DNA from: an uncultured Clostridia bacterium
GTDB taxonomy: Bacteria > Bacillota > Clostridia > TANB77 > CAG-508
Length of the DNA stretch: 36,446 bases
NCBI GenBank assembly: GCA_947632035.1
Contig: CANRNR010000017.1
Span: forward strand, 1-36,446
Direction: 5' to 3'
Under the pieces are notes generated by a model. It was not told the DNA's origin. It ran no database searches and saw only the letters and a program-made list of their open reading frames with translations. Shown one piece after another: positions 8,137-16,674 of this stretch (the stretch's first letter is position 1; each line of letters opens with the position of its first letter). Position numbers and translations under genes: made by a program.

Positions 8137-8589
8137 TTAATTATTAATAATTTCGTTAAATAATTCAACTAACTTTTTATGCGAATAATTAGTATCAATA
8201 CAAACAGTACCTGATTTACAAGTCAATTTATCATGTTCTTTTCGATTATATTTGGCTCTATCATCTAATATTAAATATTTTCCATGTATAGTTCCATCAT
8301 TTTTATTTTCTTCTGTTGTAATAAAAGAATGGCATAAAGCATCTCTCAAATTTTCCAATTTTATATCATCGCAAAAATTTCCAGTTACCTTAGGAACAAC
8401 ATAATTAGGTCCTGGAGTCTCTAATTGTCCATCTTTCCCTTTATCAATATATGGAATTAATAAGTATAATGATATTATTTCTTTTACTCCATTTACATCA
8501 AGTACATTCTTATTACCTCCTAATATTGCTAAAGCTATATCTGCCATAAATTTTGCATGAGAATTATAATTTTTTTCTTTATTATTCAT
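8137..8589 (-). CDS. Small HEPN-like protein paired with a KilA-N protein
   Basis: 150 aa, not recognised as a named family, no membrane segment. It carries LRDALCHSF (R82 to H87), matching the R-polar-x3-H signature of HEPN ribonucleases and strikingly like ERNAIFHSF in the protein at 612-1040. Helices before and after the motif fit a compact four-helix HEPN fold. The ATG overlaps the end of the upstream KilA-N gene by 8 bases, with AGGAGAG as binding site, so the two are translationally coupled and probably work as a pair. By analogy with other HEPN modules it may be an RNA-targeting toxin or defence effector controlled by the DNA-binding partner; that is inference. Confidence 0.65.
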   Translation of the reverse strand: MNNKEKNYNSHAKFMADIALAILGGNKNVLDVNGVKEIISLYLLIPYIDKGKDGQLETPGPNYVVPKVTGNFCDDIKLENLRDALCHSFITTEENKNDGTIHGKYLILDDRAKYNRKEHDKLTCKSGTVCIDTNYSHKKLVELFNEIINN

Positions 8590-9427
8590 TACTTTTACTC
8601 TCTCCTAATAATTTTATCTTTTCAGCATTGTTAAGTACATCTAATTGATATTTTGCAATAGCACTTAATATCTCAAATCTTTCTTCTTTACTTTTTCCTT
8701 CTTTAATTAATTCAGCATTATGTGATTCTAAATTAGATAATACTGTTAATTCATTAATTGTTGCATAATCTCTAACATTAGAATTTTTAGCTAAATCGGA
8801 ATTAAGTTCTCTCCATTTTTTTGCAGTTGTTTTGAAAATAATTACATTTAAGATGTCCGCTTCTTCTGCATATTTTAGCCATTCTTTATTTTTATAGTAA
8901 TCATTATCTGGTAATATATAATTTTTAATTGCATCAGTATGTATTAAGTAATTATTTTTTGTTAATATTCTTTTTATATCCCATTCTCTGTTTTGATTTT
9001 CTAATTGTTTTAATCTTTCAAATTCTTTTATTAAATATAATTTAAAAACTGGACTTATTGCAGATGCAAATTCAAATGCAATATCTTTATGTGCATATGT
9101 TCCACCATATTTTCCCATTTTAGAATACATACCTATCGCATTAGTTTTTTCACACCATTCTGTAACACTTGGTGTAAAAGTTAATAATCCTACCTGTTTT
9201 CTAAAGTGTTCAGATTCGAACACTTTAAAATTTGGATTGTATAGTTCTTCCCAAGTAGTTAGAAAATCTAATGTACTCCTATTGCGTAGCCAATTTCTTA
9301 TAACATCAGCTGCTCGTGATTTATCACTTTTTGCTTTTGCTATGTCAGAAATACAAATATAATCTTTTTCATTCATATTAGTTACATTTATTTGAATATT
9401 TTGAACTTCTATTATTTTATTTGGCAT
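8582..9427 (-). CDS. KilA-N domain protein
   Basis: 281 aa. The N-terminal half (about 15-135) reads as a KilA-N DNA-binding domain: DYICISDIAKAKSDKSRAAD, then NWLRNRSTLDFLTTWEELYN, ending with GKYGGTYAHKDIAFEFASAI. This domain occurs in phage regulators and in chromosomal accessory islands. The C-terminal half (about 150-281) is helical and not recognised, ending in a charged region that could contact the partner. GGAGGTGAATAT precedes the ATG. The gene overlaps the HEPN-like gene downstream, and relics resembling rbgA start regions flank the pair, which suggests an inserted accessory module. Confidence 0.85.
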   Translation of the reverse strand: MPNKIIEVQNIQINVTNMNEKDYICISDIAKAKSDKSRAADVIRNWLRNRSTLDFLTTWEELYNPNFKVFESEHFRKQVGLLTFTPSVTEWCEKTNAIGMYSKMGKYGGTYAHKDIAFEFASAISPVFKLYLIKEFERLKQLENQNREWDIKRILTKNNYLIHTDAIKNYILPDNDYYKNKEWLKYAEEADILNVIIFKTTAKKWRELNSDLAKNSNVRDYATINELTVLSNLESHNAELIKEGKSKEERFEILSAIAKYQLDVLNNAEKIKLLGESKSNE

Positions 9428-9487
9428 ATATTCACCTCCATTTTTATCAAATTACAAAAGATAAGAAATCAAAAGAATGTTGATTTT

Positions 9488-9556
9488 TCAATATTTTTGG
9501 CTAGTGTTTAGATAATTCGTACTATCCCAGTTGATATTTGTTTTATTTTCGTTCAT
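9488..9556 (-). pseudogene. Truncated 22-codon gene start
   Basis: GAGGGAAGTG precedes an ATG encoding MNENKTNINWDSTNYLNTSQ and two more residues before TGA. The first ten residues resemble the rbgA N-terminus (TNINW). The following INWDSTNYLN could instead be the start of a methyltransferase-like gene. Either way it looks like a decapitated gene start. The rest of 9428-9572 holds only the KilA-N ribosome binding site. Confidence 0.45.
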
Positions 9557-9572
9557 CTTTTCACTTCCCTCA

Positions 9573-10241
9573 TTACATTATTTCTTCCTCTATTTTATTG
9601 TTAATATAATTAATCTTATAAGCATTTTTATCATAATTACTTTTTACTACTTTTATACTATTATCTATAAATTCTAAAGCAACACAATTGTCGATTGCAT
9701 AACCAATAAGATTATTTTCTTTTATCACACTATAAAATTTATCTTTGGCTATTTTATCTTTTTGATCATAATGAACACAATTAACAGCATTAATGACATT
9801 CATACCTTCTATTAAATCATAATTATATTTAAACCAACAGTAACTACCCGCACTAAGACCAGCACACACAATTCCATTATTATATGCTTTAATTAACAAT
9901 TTATCAATATTTCTAGTTTTCAATTGTTCTACTAAATATTTAGTATTACCTCCACCAATGTAAATGATATTAGAGTTTAATATATCTTCCTGAATTTCTT
10001 TATATGTTCTATTTATATCTAAATGTGAAACAATACATCCAAGATTTTCATATACTTTTTTAATCCCATTAAAGTATTCTTTTGGATTAGACGATGCAAT
10101 GCTTATAAATAAAAATTTAGGATGTTCTTTATTAGATAATTTAACAATTTCTTCATCTATTTCTTTTGTTTCATATGGAAGTAAAACACCATTTTTATAT
10201 CTTGGAATCTCTCCTCCACCAATACATACTAATTTTTTCAT
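9573..10241 (-). CDS. Peptidase S51 (dipeptidase E-like)
   Basis: 222 aa from the ATG at 10241. An upstream in-frame ATG at 10262 is less likely, because the AGAGGAAAA binding site lies between the two. The protein has the class I glutamine amidotransferase-like fold of family S51: CIGGGEIPR at the N-terminus, IIYIGGGNTKYLVEQL in the middle and the nucleophile elbow GLSAGSYCWF with the catalytic Ser. S51 enzymes include aspartyl dipeptidases and cyanophycinase; the substrate here is unknown. It is 34 bases downstream of the isochorismatase-like gene and probably shares its transcript. Confidence 0.88.
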   Translation of the reverse strand: MKKLVCIGGGEIPRYKNGVLLPYETKEIDEEIVKLSNKEHPKFLFISIASSNPKEYFNGIKKVYENLGCIVSHLDINRTYKEIQEDILNSNIIYIGGGNTKYLVEQLKTRNIDKLLIKAYNNGIVCAGLSAGSYCWFKYNYDLIEGMNVINAVNCVHYDQKDKIAKDKFYSVIKENNLIGYAIDNCVALEFIDNSIKVVKSNYDKNAYKINYINNKIEEEIM

Positions 10242-10275
10242 TATTTTTCCTCTTTTTATCAAATATATAATAATA

Positions 10276-10758
10276 TTATACTACTTTATCTTTTCCAATT
10301 AATCTTTTCATATTATTAATATAAAAATCATGAGTTTCTTTTCCTTTATGACTCATACAATAATCTTTTAGTACATATACTTCATAATTCTGTTCAAATA
10401 AGTCTAATGCTGTTTTTTGGACACAAGCATCTGTATCAAATCCACATAGGTAAATTTCATCAATATCATTTTCGCTTATAAATTGTTTTAACTCATCGTT
10501 TAAGGCAGTATACACTCTTTTATCAAATACTTTATAATTTTTAGTATCTATTACTATTTCTTGTTGTTCTATTGTCATACAACCTTTATAATTCAATTTG
10601 TTATACCAAATACTATCTTTATCATTAATAAATCTAGTAAATGCAATTAAATCATACTTTTCAGAATTAATTAAACTTTTTATATTGTTTAATGTATTAA
10701 GAGTATGCTCATTAATAAAATCTCTTTGAGCATCAATTACTAATAATAATTTTTTCAT
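10276..10758 (-). CDS. Isochorismatase-family cysteine hydrolase
   Basis: 160 aa. The catalytic triad of the family is visible: Asp in VIDAQRDF (D9), Lys in VFDKRVYTAL (K80) and the nucleophilic Cys in GFDTDACVQKTALDLF (C112). Members hydrolyse amides or isochorismate-like substrates (nicotinamidase, N-carbamoylsarcosine amidase and others). The short length favours a nicotinamidase-like or uncharacterised amidase rather than true isochorismatase. It is upstream of the S51 peptidase in a small accessory cluster. The 10759-10917 gap before it holds no feature I can support. Confidence 0.9.
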   Translation of the reverse strand: MKKLLLVIDAQRDFINEHTLNTLNNIKSLINSEKYDLIAFTRFINDKDSIWYNKLNYKGCMTIEQQEIVIDTKNYKVFDKRVYTALNDELKQFISENDIDEIYLCGFDTDACVQKTALDLFEQNYEVYVLKDYCMSHKGKETHDFYINNMKRLIGKDKVV

Positions 10759-10917
10759 ATTTTATCTTCCTTTTTTCACTTTTCTATACCTTTTTGTTAA
10801 TTCAATACTTTCAATATAACACAAAAGCAAGCAATTTTCAACTAATTTCTTGCTTTGACAATACTATAACTCTAATTATGGGCTTGCTAAATTTTTAATT
10901 TTAAATTGAATTTATAT

Positions 10918-11331
10918 TTATCTTTTTAAAATCATTCCATAGCCTAGATCTGCATCTATCCTTTTTACAAAACCAAATTTTTCATAAAATTTCTCTTTAT
11001 TTTTAGATGCACCTAAATAAACTCTTAAATTTGGATTTTCTTTTTTTATTTGATTGATTTTTTCTAATAATTTATCCATTATTAAAGTTCCTATTTTATT
11101 ACCTTGATATTCAGGTTTTACCATAATATCTTGTATGTACAAAAAACAAATTGTATCTCCTATAAGTCTACCATAACCGATAATTCTATCATCATCATAT
11201 ACACTTATTGAGTAAAATGTATTGTCTAGTGCTTTTTGGGCAACCTCATTGTCATATGCACCCCATCCAACAGAATCATATAATAAATTGAATTCATCTA
11301 CATCTTTATTATTTTCTTTAATTTTAATCAT
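10918..11331 (-). CDS. GNAT family N-acetyltransferase
   Basis: 137 aa, single GNAT domain. Motif A for acetyl-CoA binding is VKPEYQGNKIGTLIMDKLLE (about 79-98), and the C-terminal NKEKFYEKFGFVKR is the usual beta6-alpha4 region with the conserved Tyr. The acceptor substrate cannot be told from sequence. It starts just after the terminator of the solute-binding protein gene, so it has its own transcription unit. Confidence 0.92.
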   Translation of the reverse strand: MIKIKENNKDVDEFNLLYDSVGWGAYDNEVAQKALDNTFYSISVYDDDRIIGYGRLIGDTICFLYIQDIMVKPEYQGNKIGTLIMDKLLEKINQIKKENPNLRVYLGASKNKEKFYEKFGFVKRIDADLGYGMILKR

Positions 11332-11377
11332 GTTTACTCCTTTTTTAAATTACGCTAATTCCTATTTTTACTATATA

Positions 11378-11420
11378 GAACCCAAATTATTAATTTTATC
11401 TTGTTTAATAATTTGGGTTC
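11378..11420 (-). terminator. Terminator of the kinase / solute-binding protein operon
   Basis: GAACCCAAATTATTAA pairs with TTTAATAATTTGGGTTC, about 16 base pairs with a short loop. It lies downstream of the solute-binding protein gene on the minus strand. Confidence 0.8.
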
Positions 11421-11453
11421 TCTTCATTTTATATACTACTTATTTTTACACTT

Positions 11454-12818
11454 TTATTCATGTAATTTACTTTCTGCATATCCTGCATCTATAGCTTTGT
11501 TGCAATCATCCTCTATTTGTTTTGCTATTTCTTCTGCTGTTTTTTCACCATATAGTAATTCTCTAACATCTTTATAGAATACTTCTCTTACTTTTCTCCA
11601 TTCTGGTACATTTCCCGTAAAATTCCAGCCTTGTTTATTGTTGTCTATATATTTTTGTTTATCTTTTAGTGCCTCTGCATATTTCAAAGCCACTTTATTA
11701 CTACATGGTATTGCTCCAGCTGAATAATCTAATAATTCTTCTGTTTCATAAATAAACTTTATAAAATCTTTAGCTACTTTTAATCTTTCTTCATCTCCGT
11801 TATCAAATACTTCAAATCCTGTTAAAAATGTTGTGTTAAATCCTTTTCCATCAACAGAAGGGAAATTTACATGTCCATAATTTATTCCACTTTGGCTTAT
11901 TGAAGAATCTAATACTGCATTATTAATGTAAATAGCTAATTGTCCATTTGTAAATAAGTCATAGCAATCATTTATTTCTAGGCTTTCTGCATTTGCAGGG
12001 AAATATCCTTTTTTATTGCAATCCATTAACCATTGTACAGCTTTTATTCCCTCTGGAGTAGTTAATTTTACTCTTCCATTTTCATCAAAGAATGTACTTC
12101 CTCTACTACGAAGTAATGTAATTATATGGGTGTCTCCCATTTCATTTTTTCCATACATTAACATAGTATATTTATTTGATGGTAATTTTGAATGTAAATT
12201 AGAAAGAATTACTTCCCAATCTTCTAATGACCAATTTTGAATAACATCTTCGTCTGTTATATATTTCTCAAGTCCTGCTTGTTTAAATAAGTCTTTATTA
12301 TAACATAATGTGTTTTGCATACCTAAATATGGCATCATATATGTTTTTCCATTTAAAGTACTTATATCCCAATAGCTATCATCTATATCATTTCTTATTT
12401 CTTCTGTAATTATATCATCTATTGGAACAACCTTTCCTGTGTGAACATAAGTTGACATATTGAAATATTCTTCATATAAAATATCGGCTGCTCTATTTGT
12501 ATCAAAACATCCTATTATTTGATTATCTTCATCTGCTTTTTCAAATTGTACAAGTTCTATTTTAACATTTGCATCTTGATACTGTTCTTCAAATGCTTTA
12601 GTTAATCTCTTCATAAGAGTATATGAATCATTTATTTCTTCATCTTTATATGATGTTGTTTGTAGAACTGGTGTCTTTACAATTAATGTTACTTCTGGTT
12701 TCTGTTTTGCTTCTTTTTGTTTATTTGATTGATCCTTAATTAAGAAATATCCTCCTAATGCTAATCCTAATACTAATATTGCTAATATTACTAAAATTAT
12801 AATTGTTTTTTTATTCAT
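11454..12818 (-). CDS. Membrane-anchored extracellular solute-binding protein (family 1)
   Basis: 454 aa. Residues 5-27 form a hydrophobic anchor, followed by a large periplasmic-binding-protein-like domain with typical sugar-binding signatures (PYLGMQNTLCYNKDLFKQAG, WSLEDWEVIL, LMDCNKKGYF, FTNGQLAIYI). No lipobox Cys follows the hydrophobic stretch, so it is probably tethered by an uncleaved transmembrane helix rather than lipidated. No ABC permease or ATPase gene is nearby. It is 15 bases downstream of a hybrid histidine kinase, so it may present a ligand to that kinase rather than feed a transporter (inference). Confidence 0.88.
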   Translation of the reverse strand: MNKKTIIILVILAILVLGLALGGYFLIKDQSNKQKEAKQKPEVTLIVKTPVLQTTSYKDEEINDSYTLMKRLTKAFEEQYQDANVKIELVQFEKADEDNQIIGCFDTNRAADILYEEYFNMSTYVHTGKVVPIDDIITEEIRNDIDDSYWDISTLNGKTYMMPYLGMQNTLCYNKDLFKQAGLEKYITDEDVIQNWSLEDWEVILSNLHSKLPSNKYTMLMYGKNEMGDTHIITLLRSRGSTFFDENGRVKLTTPEGIKAVQWLMDCNKKGYFPANAESLEINDCYDLFTNGQLAIYINNAVLDSSISQSGINYGHVNFPSVDGKGFNTTFLTGFEVFDNGDEERLKVAKDFIKFIYETEELLDYSAGAIPCSNKVALKYAEALKDKQKYIDNNKQGWNFTGNVPEWRKVREVFYKDVRELLYGEKTAEEIAKQIEDDCNKAIDAGYAESKLHE

Positions 12819-12833
12819 CTTACTTTGCTCCTT

Positions 12834-15458
12834 TTAATCTAAAATTTCTTTTAATGCTTCTATTAGTTTGGCTACATCAATTGGTTTTGCTAAATGTCCA
12901 TTCATTCCTGCTTCTTTTGCTGCTTGTTTATCTTCTTCAAATGCATTTGCAGTCATTGCTAAAATAGGAATATTAGCAATTTTTTTATTCTCAAATTGAC
13001 GAATTCTTTTGGTTGCTTCATATCCATTCATAATTGGCATTTGAATATCCATTAATACAAGATCAAAATATCCAGGTTTAGATTTTTCCAAAATATCACA
13101 AGCTTCTTTTCCATTTTCTGCATTTTCTACTAAAAATCCAAAGTCTTGTAAATATTCTGTAGCAATTTCTCTATTCATCATATTGTCTTCTACAAGAAGA
13201 ATTCTTCTTCCTGAAAAGTCGGCTTTTTCTTCTTTTGGTTGTTCTTTTTGTTCCTCTCCTGAAACTTTTAGAAGTACTCTTCTTACATCTGATGGGAATA
13301 GTGGTTTACTAACAAATTCCGTAACTCCTGCTTCTCTTGCTTCTGCTTCAATTTCACCCCAATCATATGCTGATAACATAATTATTTTTGGTTCTTTTCC
13401 TACTATTTTTCTTATACGCCTTGTTGTTTCAATACCATTCATATCAGGCATTAGCCAATCTATCATATATATTTGATATTTTTCTTTATTTTGTTCTGCT
13501 TCTTTTGCACGAACAACAGCTTCTTTTCCATACATTGTCCATTCTGATTTTAATCCAAATTGCCTTAACATATGTGAAATACTTTGGCAAGAATTCATAT
13601 CATCATCAATTACTAAAGCATGTACTCCTTTTAGATGTTCTATTTCTTCTATTTCTTTGTGCTTCTCTTGTAATCTTAATTCTAATGTTACTATAAATTC
13701 TGTTCCTTTACCTACCTCACTTTCTACCTCAATAGTTCCACCCATCATGTCTACTATATTTTTAGTAATAGCCATTCCAAGTCCAGTTCCTTGAATACCA
13801 CTTACTGTTGAATTACGTTCTCTTGCAAATGGTTCAAAAATTTCTTTTAGAAATTCTTCGCTAATTCCAATTCCAGTATCTTTAATTCTAAACTCATAAA
13901 TTCCATAACCAATTCTTTTCATTGGCTTTTGTGTGATTCGAACAGATATTGTTCCTCCTGGTTCTGTAAATTTTATTGAATTTGATAAAAGATTAATAAG
14001 TATTTGATTAATTCTTAATTTATCACAATATATATTTTCATCTGTTACATTTACTGTATCAACAACAAATTCCATTTGCTTTGCATTTATGTCAGCTTGC
14101 ACAATATTTCTAATGCTATGAAGTATATCTGCAAGGTTTTCTTCTTTTTCTTCTATACTTACTTTACCTGATTCTATTCTACTCATATCCAAAACGTCAT
14201 TTATTAATGAAAGTAAATGATTTGAAGATTGTGTAATTTTATCTAAATAATCTACAACTCGTGCTTTATTATCTATATGTGTTTTAGCAAGTGAAGTAAA
14301 TCCTATAATAGCATTCATTGGAGTACGAATATCATGTGACATATTATTCAAAAATGTAGTCTTTGCTCTGTTAGCTTGTTCCGCTAGTGCAAGAGCCTCT
14401 TCTAATTCATCTCTATGTTTTATTTCAAAATTCATTGAACTTCTTTGTGAATGGTTTCTAAATATTAAAATAATAACAATAAATAATGTTACTAATACTG
14501 CTAATACTAATATAGTTAACATTTGTAATAATTCTGCACTTTGTTCTTGATAAATTGAAAGTGGTACAGACATAATACAGTACCAATCAACATCAGTCAT
14601 TGGTGTACAAACCATTATACGTTCTTGTCCATCTAGCATGTAATCTAATGAAAAACTTTCTCTTGCCTCCATTTTTTGTCGCACATCATCTAAAGTTAAG
14701 CCACCACCAATTTTCTCTTTACTTATTACTGTATAAAAATCTTCTCTTTCAAATATATTATCATTACGATATACTGACACTAAATAATATCCATCTCTAT
14801 CAATAACACTACTATATCCTTCTCCACCATAGCTTTCGATTTTTAATTCATCTGTTAAACTTCCAATATTATAATAGCCTGCTATATATACAAATCGATT
14901 TCCATCAATTGTAAAAGGTTCAATTTTTGATCCTAAAATTAGTGTCGCTTTACGTGAGTCAACTGCAGTAGTATCATCGTCATTTCTATGTACAAATCTA
15001 TCTTTTGATGAATCTTTACATAACTTAAATAGCTCTAAATCTTCTTTTTCTATATAAGAGCTACTAAATGTATCACCTGTATCTGTAATTAAAACTAATT
15101 CTGTACTTTCTGCTGCTTGTGATTTAATATTTAATTGTTTTAACATATCTGAAGTATTTTCATATTTATTTTGTCTTATTTCTTTTGCAATTCCTTCAAT
15201 ATTAAACCATCTGTGCTCTAATCCAGACATAATTGATTTTTCATCATGTTTTGATATTTCTCTCATGTTTCGAAGAGACATTTCAACAATTCTTCTTGTT
15301 AGAAGTGATGAAAATAATCGATATGAATAATAAATTGCAATTATTGTAACAATTGTTACAAGTATAATAAGTAAATTACTTCTTTTTATTCTCTTAGCTC
15401 TTTCCTTTATAGTTTTATCTATTTTTGATTTTACTTTTTCTTTGTTGTTTGTTTGCAA
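12834..15458 (-). CDS. Hybrid sensor histidine kinase with two receiver domains
   Basis: 874 aa. Order: transmembrane helix (about 27-48), extracytoplasmic Cache-like sensor (about 50-305), second transmembrane helix (about 312-335), HisKA with the phospho-acceptor in NNMSHDIRTPMNAIIGF (about H374), HATPase_c with N, G1 (DTGIGIS) and G2 (GTGLGMAI) boxes (about 475-595), and two receiver domains. Receiver 1 has IDDD, MIDWLMPDMNG and SKPLFP. Receiver 2 has VEDN, LMDIQMPIMNG and AKPID. Both keep the phospho-accepting Asp and the Lys. There is no DNA-binding output domain and no partner regulator next door. It is in an operon with the solute-binding protein. Confidence 0.95.
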   Translation of the reverse strand: MQTNNKEKVKSKIDKTIKERAKRIKRSNLLIILVTIVTIIAIYYSYRLFSSLLTRRIVEMSLRNMREISKHDEKSIMSGLEHRWFNIEGIAKEIRQNKYENTSDMLKQLNIKSQAAESTELVLITDTGDTFSSSYIEKEDLELFKLCKDSSKDRFVHRNDDDTTAVDSRKATLILGSKIEPFTIDGNRFVYIAGYYNIGSLTDELKIESYGGEGYSSVIDRDGYYLVSVYRNDNIFEREDFYTVISKEKIGGGLTLDDVRQKMEARESFSLDYMLDGQERIMVCTPMTDVDWYCIMSVPLSIYQEQSAELLQMLTILVLAVLVTLFIVIILIFRNHSQRSSMNFEIKHRDELEEALALAEQANRAKTTFLNNMSHDIRTPMNAIIGFTSLAKTHIDNKARVVDYLDKITQSSNHLLSLINDVLDMSRIESGKVSIEEKEENLADILHSIRNIVQADINAKQMEFVVDTVNVTDENIYCDKLRINQILINLLSNSIKFTEPGGTISVRITQKPMKRIGYGIYEFRIKDTGIGISEEFLKEIFEPFARERNSTVSGIQGTGLGMAITKNIVDMMGGTIEVESEVGKGTEFIVTLELRLQEKHKEIEEIEHLKGVHALVIDDDMNSCQSISHMLRQFGLKSEWTMYGKEAVVRAKEAEQNKEKYQIYMIDWLMPDMNGIETTRRIRKIVGKEPKIIMLSAYDWGEIEAEAREAGVTEFVSKPLFPSDVRRVLLKVSGEEQKEQPKEEKADFSGRRILLVEDNMMNREIATEYLQDFGFLVENAENGKEACDILEKSKPGYFDLVLMDIQMPIMNGYEATKRIRQFENKKIANIPILAMTANAFEEDKQAAKEAGMNGHLAKPIDVAKLIEALKEILD

Positions 15459-15551
15459 ATTTTCTCCTCCTTTGTTTTCTTAAAATTATATAGCATTATT
15501 TTTCTCTTATAAATTATAATAACTACTAAAAAAAGTCAATAATATTTATAT

Positions 15552-15590
15552 AAAAAAAAAAGAAAAAAGAACTTATTAATTCTTTTTTCT
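15552..15590 (-). terminator. Terminator after the four-helix membrane protein gene
   Basis: AGAAAAAAGAA (15561-15571) pairs perfectly with TTCTTTTTTCT (15580-15590) and is followed by nine T on the minus strand. Confidence 0.85.
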
Positions 15591-15597
15591 TTATATT

Positions 15598-16071
15598 CTA
15601 TAAAGTTTTATATTGATTTCTATCTGCTCTTTCATCCACTTTTCTATCAAACTGTTCATTTTTGTAAAACCAATCTGTTTTTTTATCTACCGGATGTGCT
15701 TTTCTACCTTTATCTAAAAGTACATCAAAAAATGCAAATACTGGGATTGCAACACCGATGGCAGCTACAAATAATGACATATAACTATTTAAACTACCCG
15801 TTCCTTCTACTACTGACATTACATTTTGATAGATATAAGCTCCATAATATAGTGCATGAGCGATTAAATAAATAACAACTGGTAATAATTTTCTTTTTGC
15901 TATAAAGCATATGCATACAAATGTTATAAATAATAATGCGATTTCCATTGTTAAATCCATTGGTTCTGCAACAAATTCTTTTCCCATAGAATATAATACT
16001 GCAGTTACTACTCTAAATCCCCAAAACATAAAAGCAAACATGGCTATTAGCCAACTAGATAAACTTTTCAT
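15598..16071 (-). CDS. Membrane protein of unknown function, about four helices
   Basis: 157 aa. Hydrophobic segments at about 7-28, 40-60, 65-85 and 97-117 are followed by a charged cytoplasmic tail containing KTDWFYKNEQFDRKVDERAD. The tail pattern recurs in small clostridial membrane proteins of unknown role. It is a single gene with its own terminator. Confidence 0.8.
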   Translation of the reverse strand: MKSLSSWLIAMFAFMFWGFRVVTAVLYSMGKEFVAEPMDLTMEIALLFITFVCICFIAKRKLLPVVIYLIAHALYYGAYIYQNVMSVVEGTGSLNSYMSLFVAAIGVAIPVFAFFDVLLDKGRKAHPVDKKTDWFYKNEQFDRKVDERADRNQYKTL

Positions 16072-16196
16072 TGGTTTCCTCCTCTAAAAGTGCATCTTAT
16101 ACTATAATAATTTCAATTTTTAAAAATATTTTAATTTTATATAAGGTTAGGATTTTATTTCTCAAAAGCTCAAGACAAAAAACCCATCCCATTGTC

Positions 16197-16529
16197 TTAA
16201 TCTACAAAGTTAAATTCATCTTCAAATTTTTCTTTGAATATTTCAAATATTTTATTTAATGTTGCTTCATCATCAACACTAACATATGATTCTTCATCTT
16301 CTGATTCTGTATCTTCTAATTTAAGAATTACTACTTCACCAGGTTCTTCTGATTCTTCTTCTACTGGTAGAAGTACCACGTATTCTTCTCCTTCATATTC
16401 AATTAGATCTAAAAATTCGAATTCTACTTCATTTCCTTCTTCATCATTTAGAACTAATATATTATCTAATTCCTCTCCCTCATTTAAATTTTCTTCTGGA
16501 TTTTGATTTAAATTTTCGTTTTCACTCAT
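16197..16529 (-). CDS. DUF1292 family protein (YrzB-like)
   Basis: 110 aa from the ATG at 16529, which has AAAGGAG in front. An upstream ATG at 16562 lacks a site and would add eleven unlikely residues. The protein is very acidic, with the DUF1292 core NEVEFEFLDLIEYEGEEYVV and LPVEEESEEPGEVVILKLED. Function is unknown. Its place downstream of ireB and ruvX is the standard Firmicutes arrangement. A perfect inverted repeat lies in its leader. Confidence 0.9.
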   Translation of the reverse strand: MSENENLNQNPEENLNEGEELDNILVLNDEEGNEVEFEFLDLIEYEGEEYVVLLPVEEESEEPGEVVILKLEDTESEDEESYVSVDDEATLNKIFEIFKEKFEDEFNFVD

Positions 16530-16594
16530 TTTAATTTTCTCCTTTCGTTTATATATAATCATTATATTTCTACAATGTTAATATCATTTTTAGT

Positions 16595-16623
16595 ATTTGC
16601 ATATTTGTGAAATATATGCAAAT
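16595..16623. repeat. Perfect inverted repeat in the DUF1292 leader
   Basis: ATTTGCATAT (16595-16604) and ATATGCAAAT (16614-16623) with a 9-base loop. No T-run follows on the minus strand, so it is more likely an operator or mRNA hairpin than a terminator. Confidence 0.5.
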
Positions 16624-16674
16624 TGCTATTTATATTTTCTAGTTCAAACTTAATAATGTTTTTATTTATAAATT

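Noticed and set aside
10242-10262. Seven-residue longer start of the S51 peptidase
   Set aside because: The AGAGGAAAA binding site for the second ATG lies within this stretch and the family begins at MKKLVCIGGG.
16160-16196. Terminator after the DUF1292 gene
   Set aside because: Only a 6-7 base AAGACA/TGTCTT pairing with a 14-base loop and no clear T-run; too weak to annotate.
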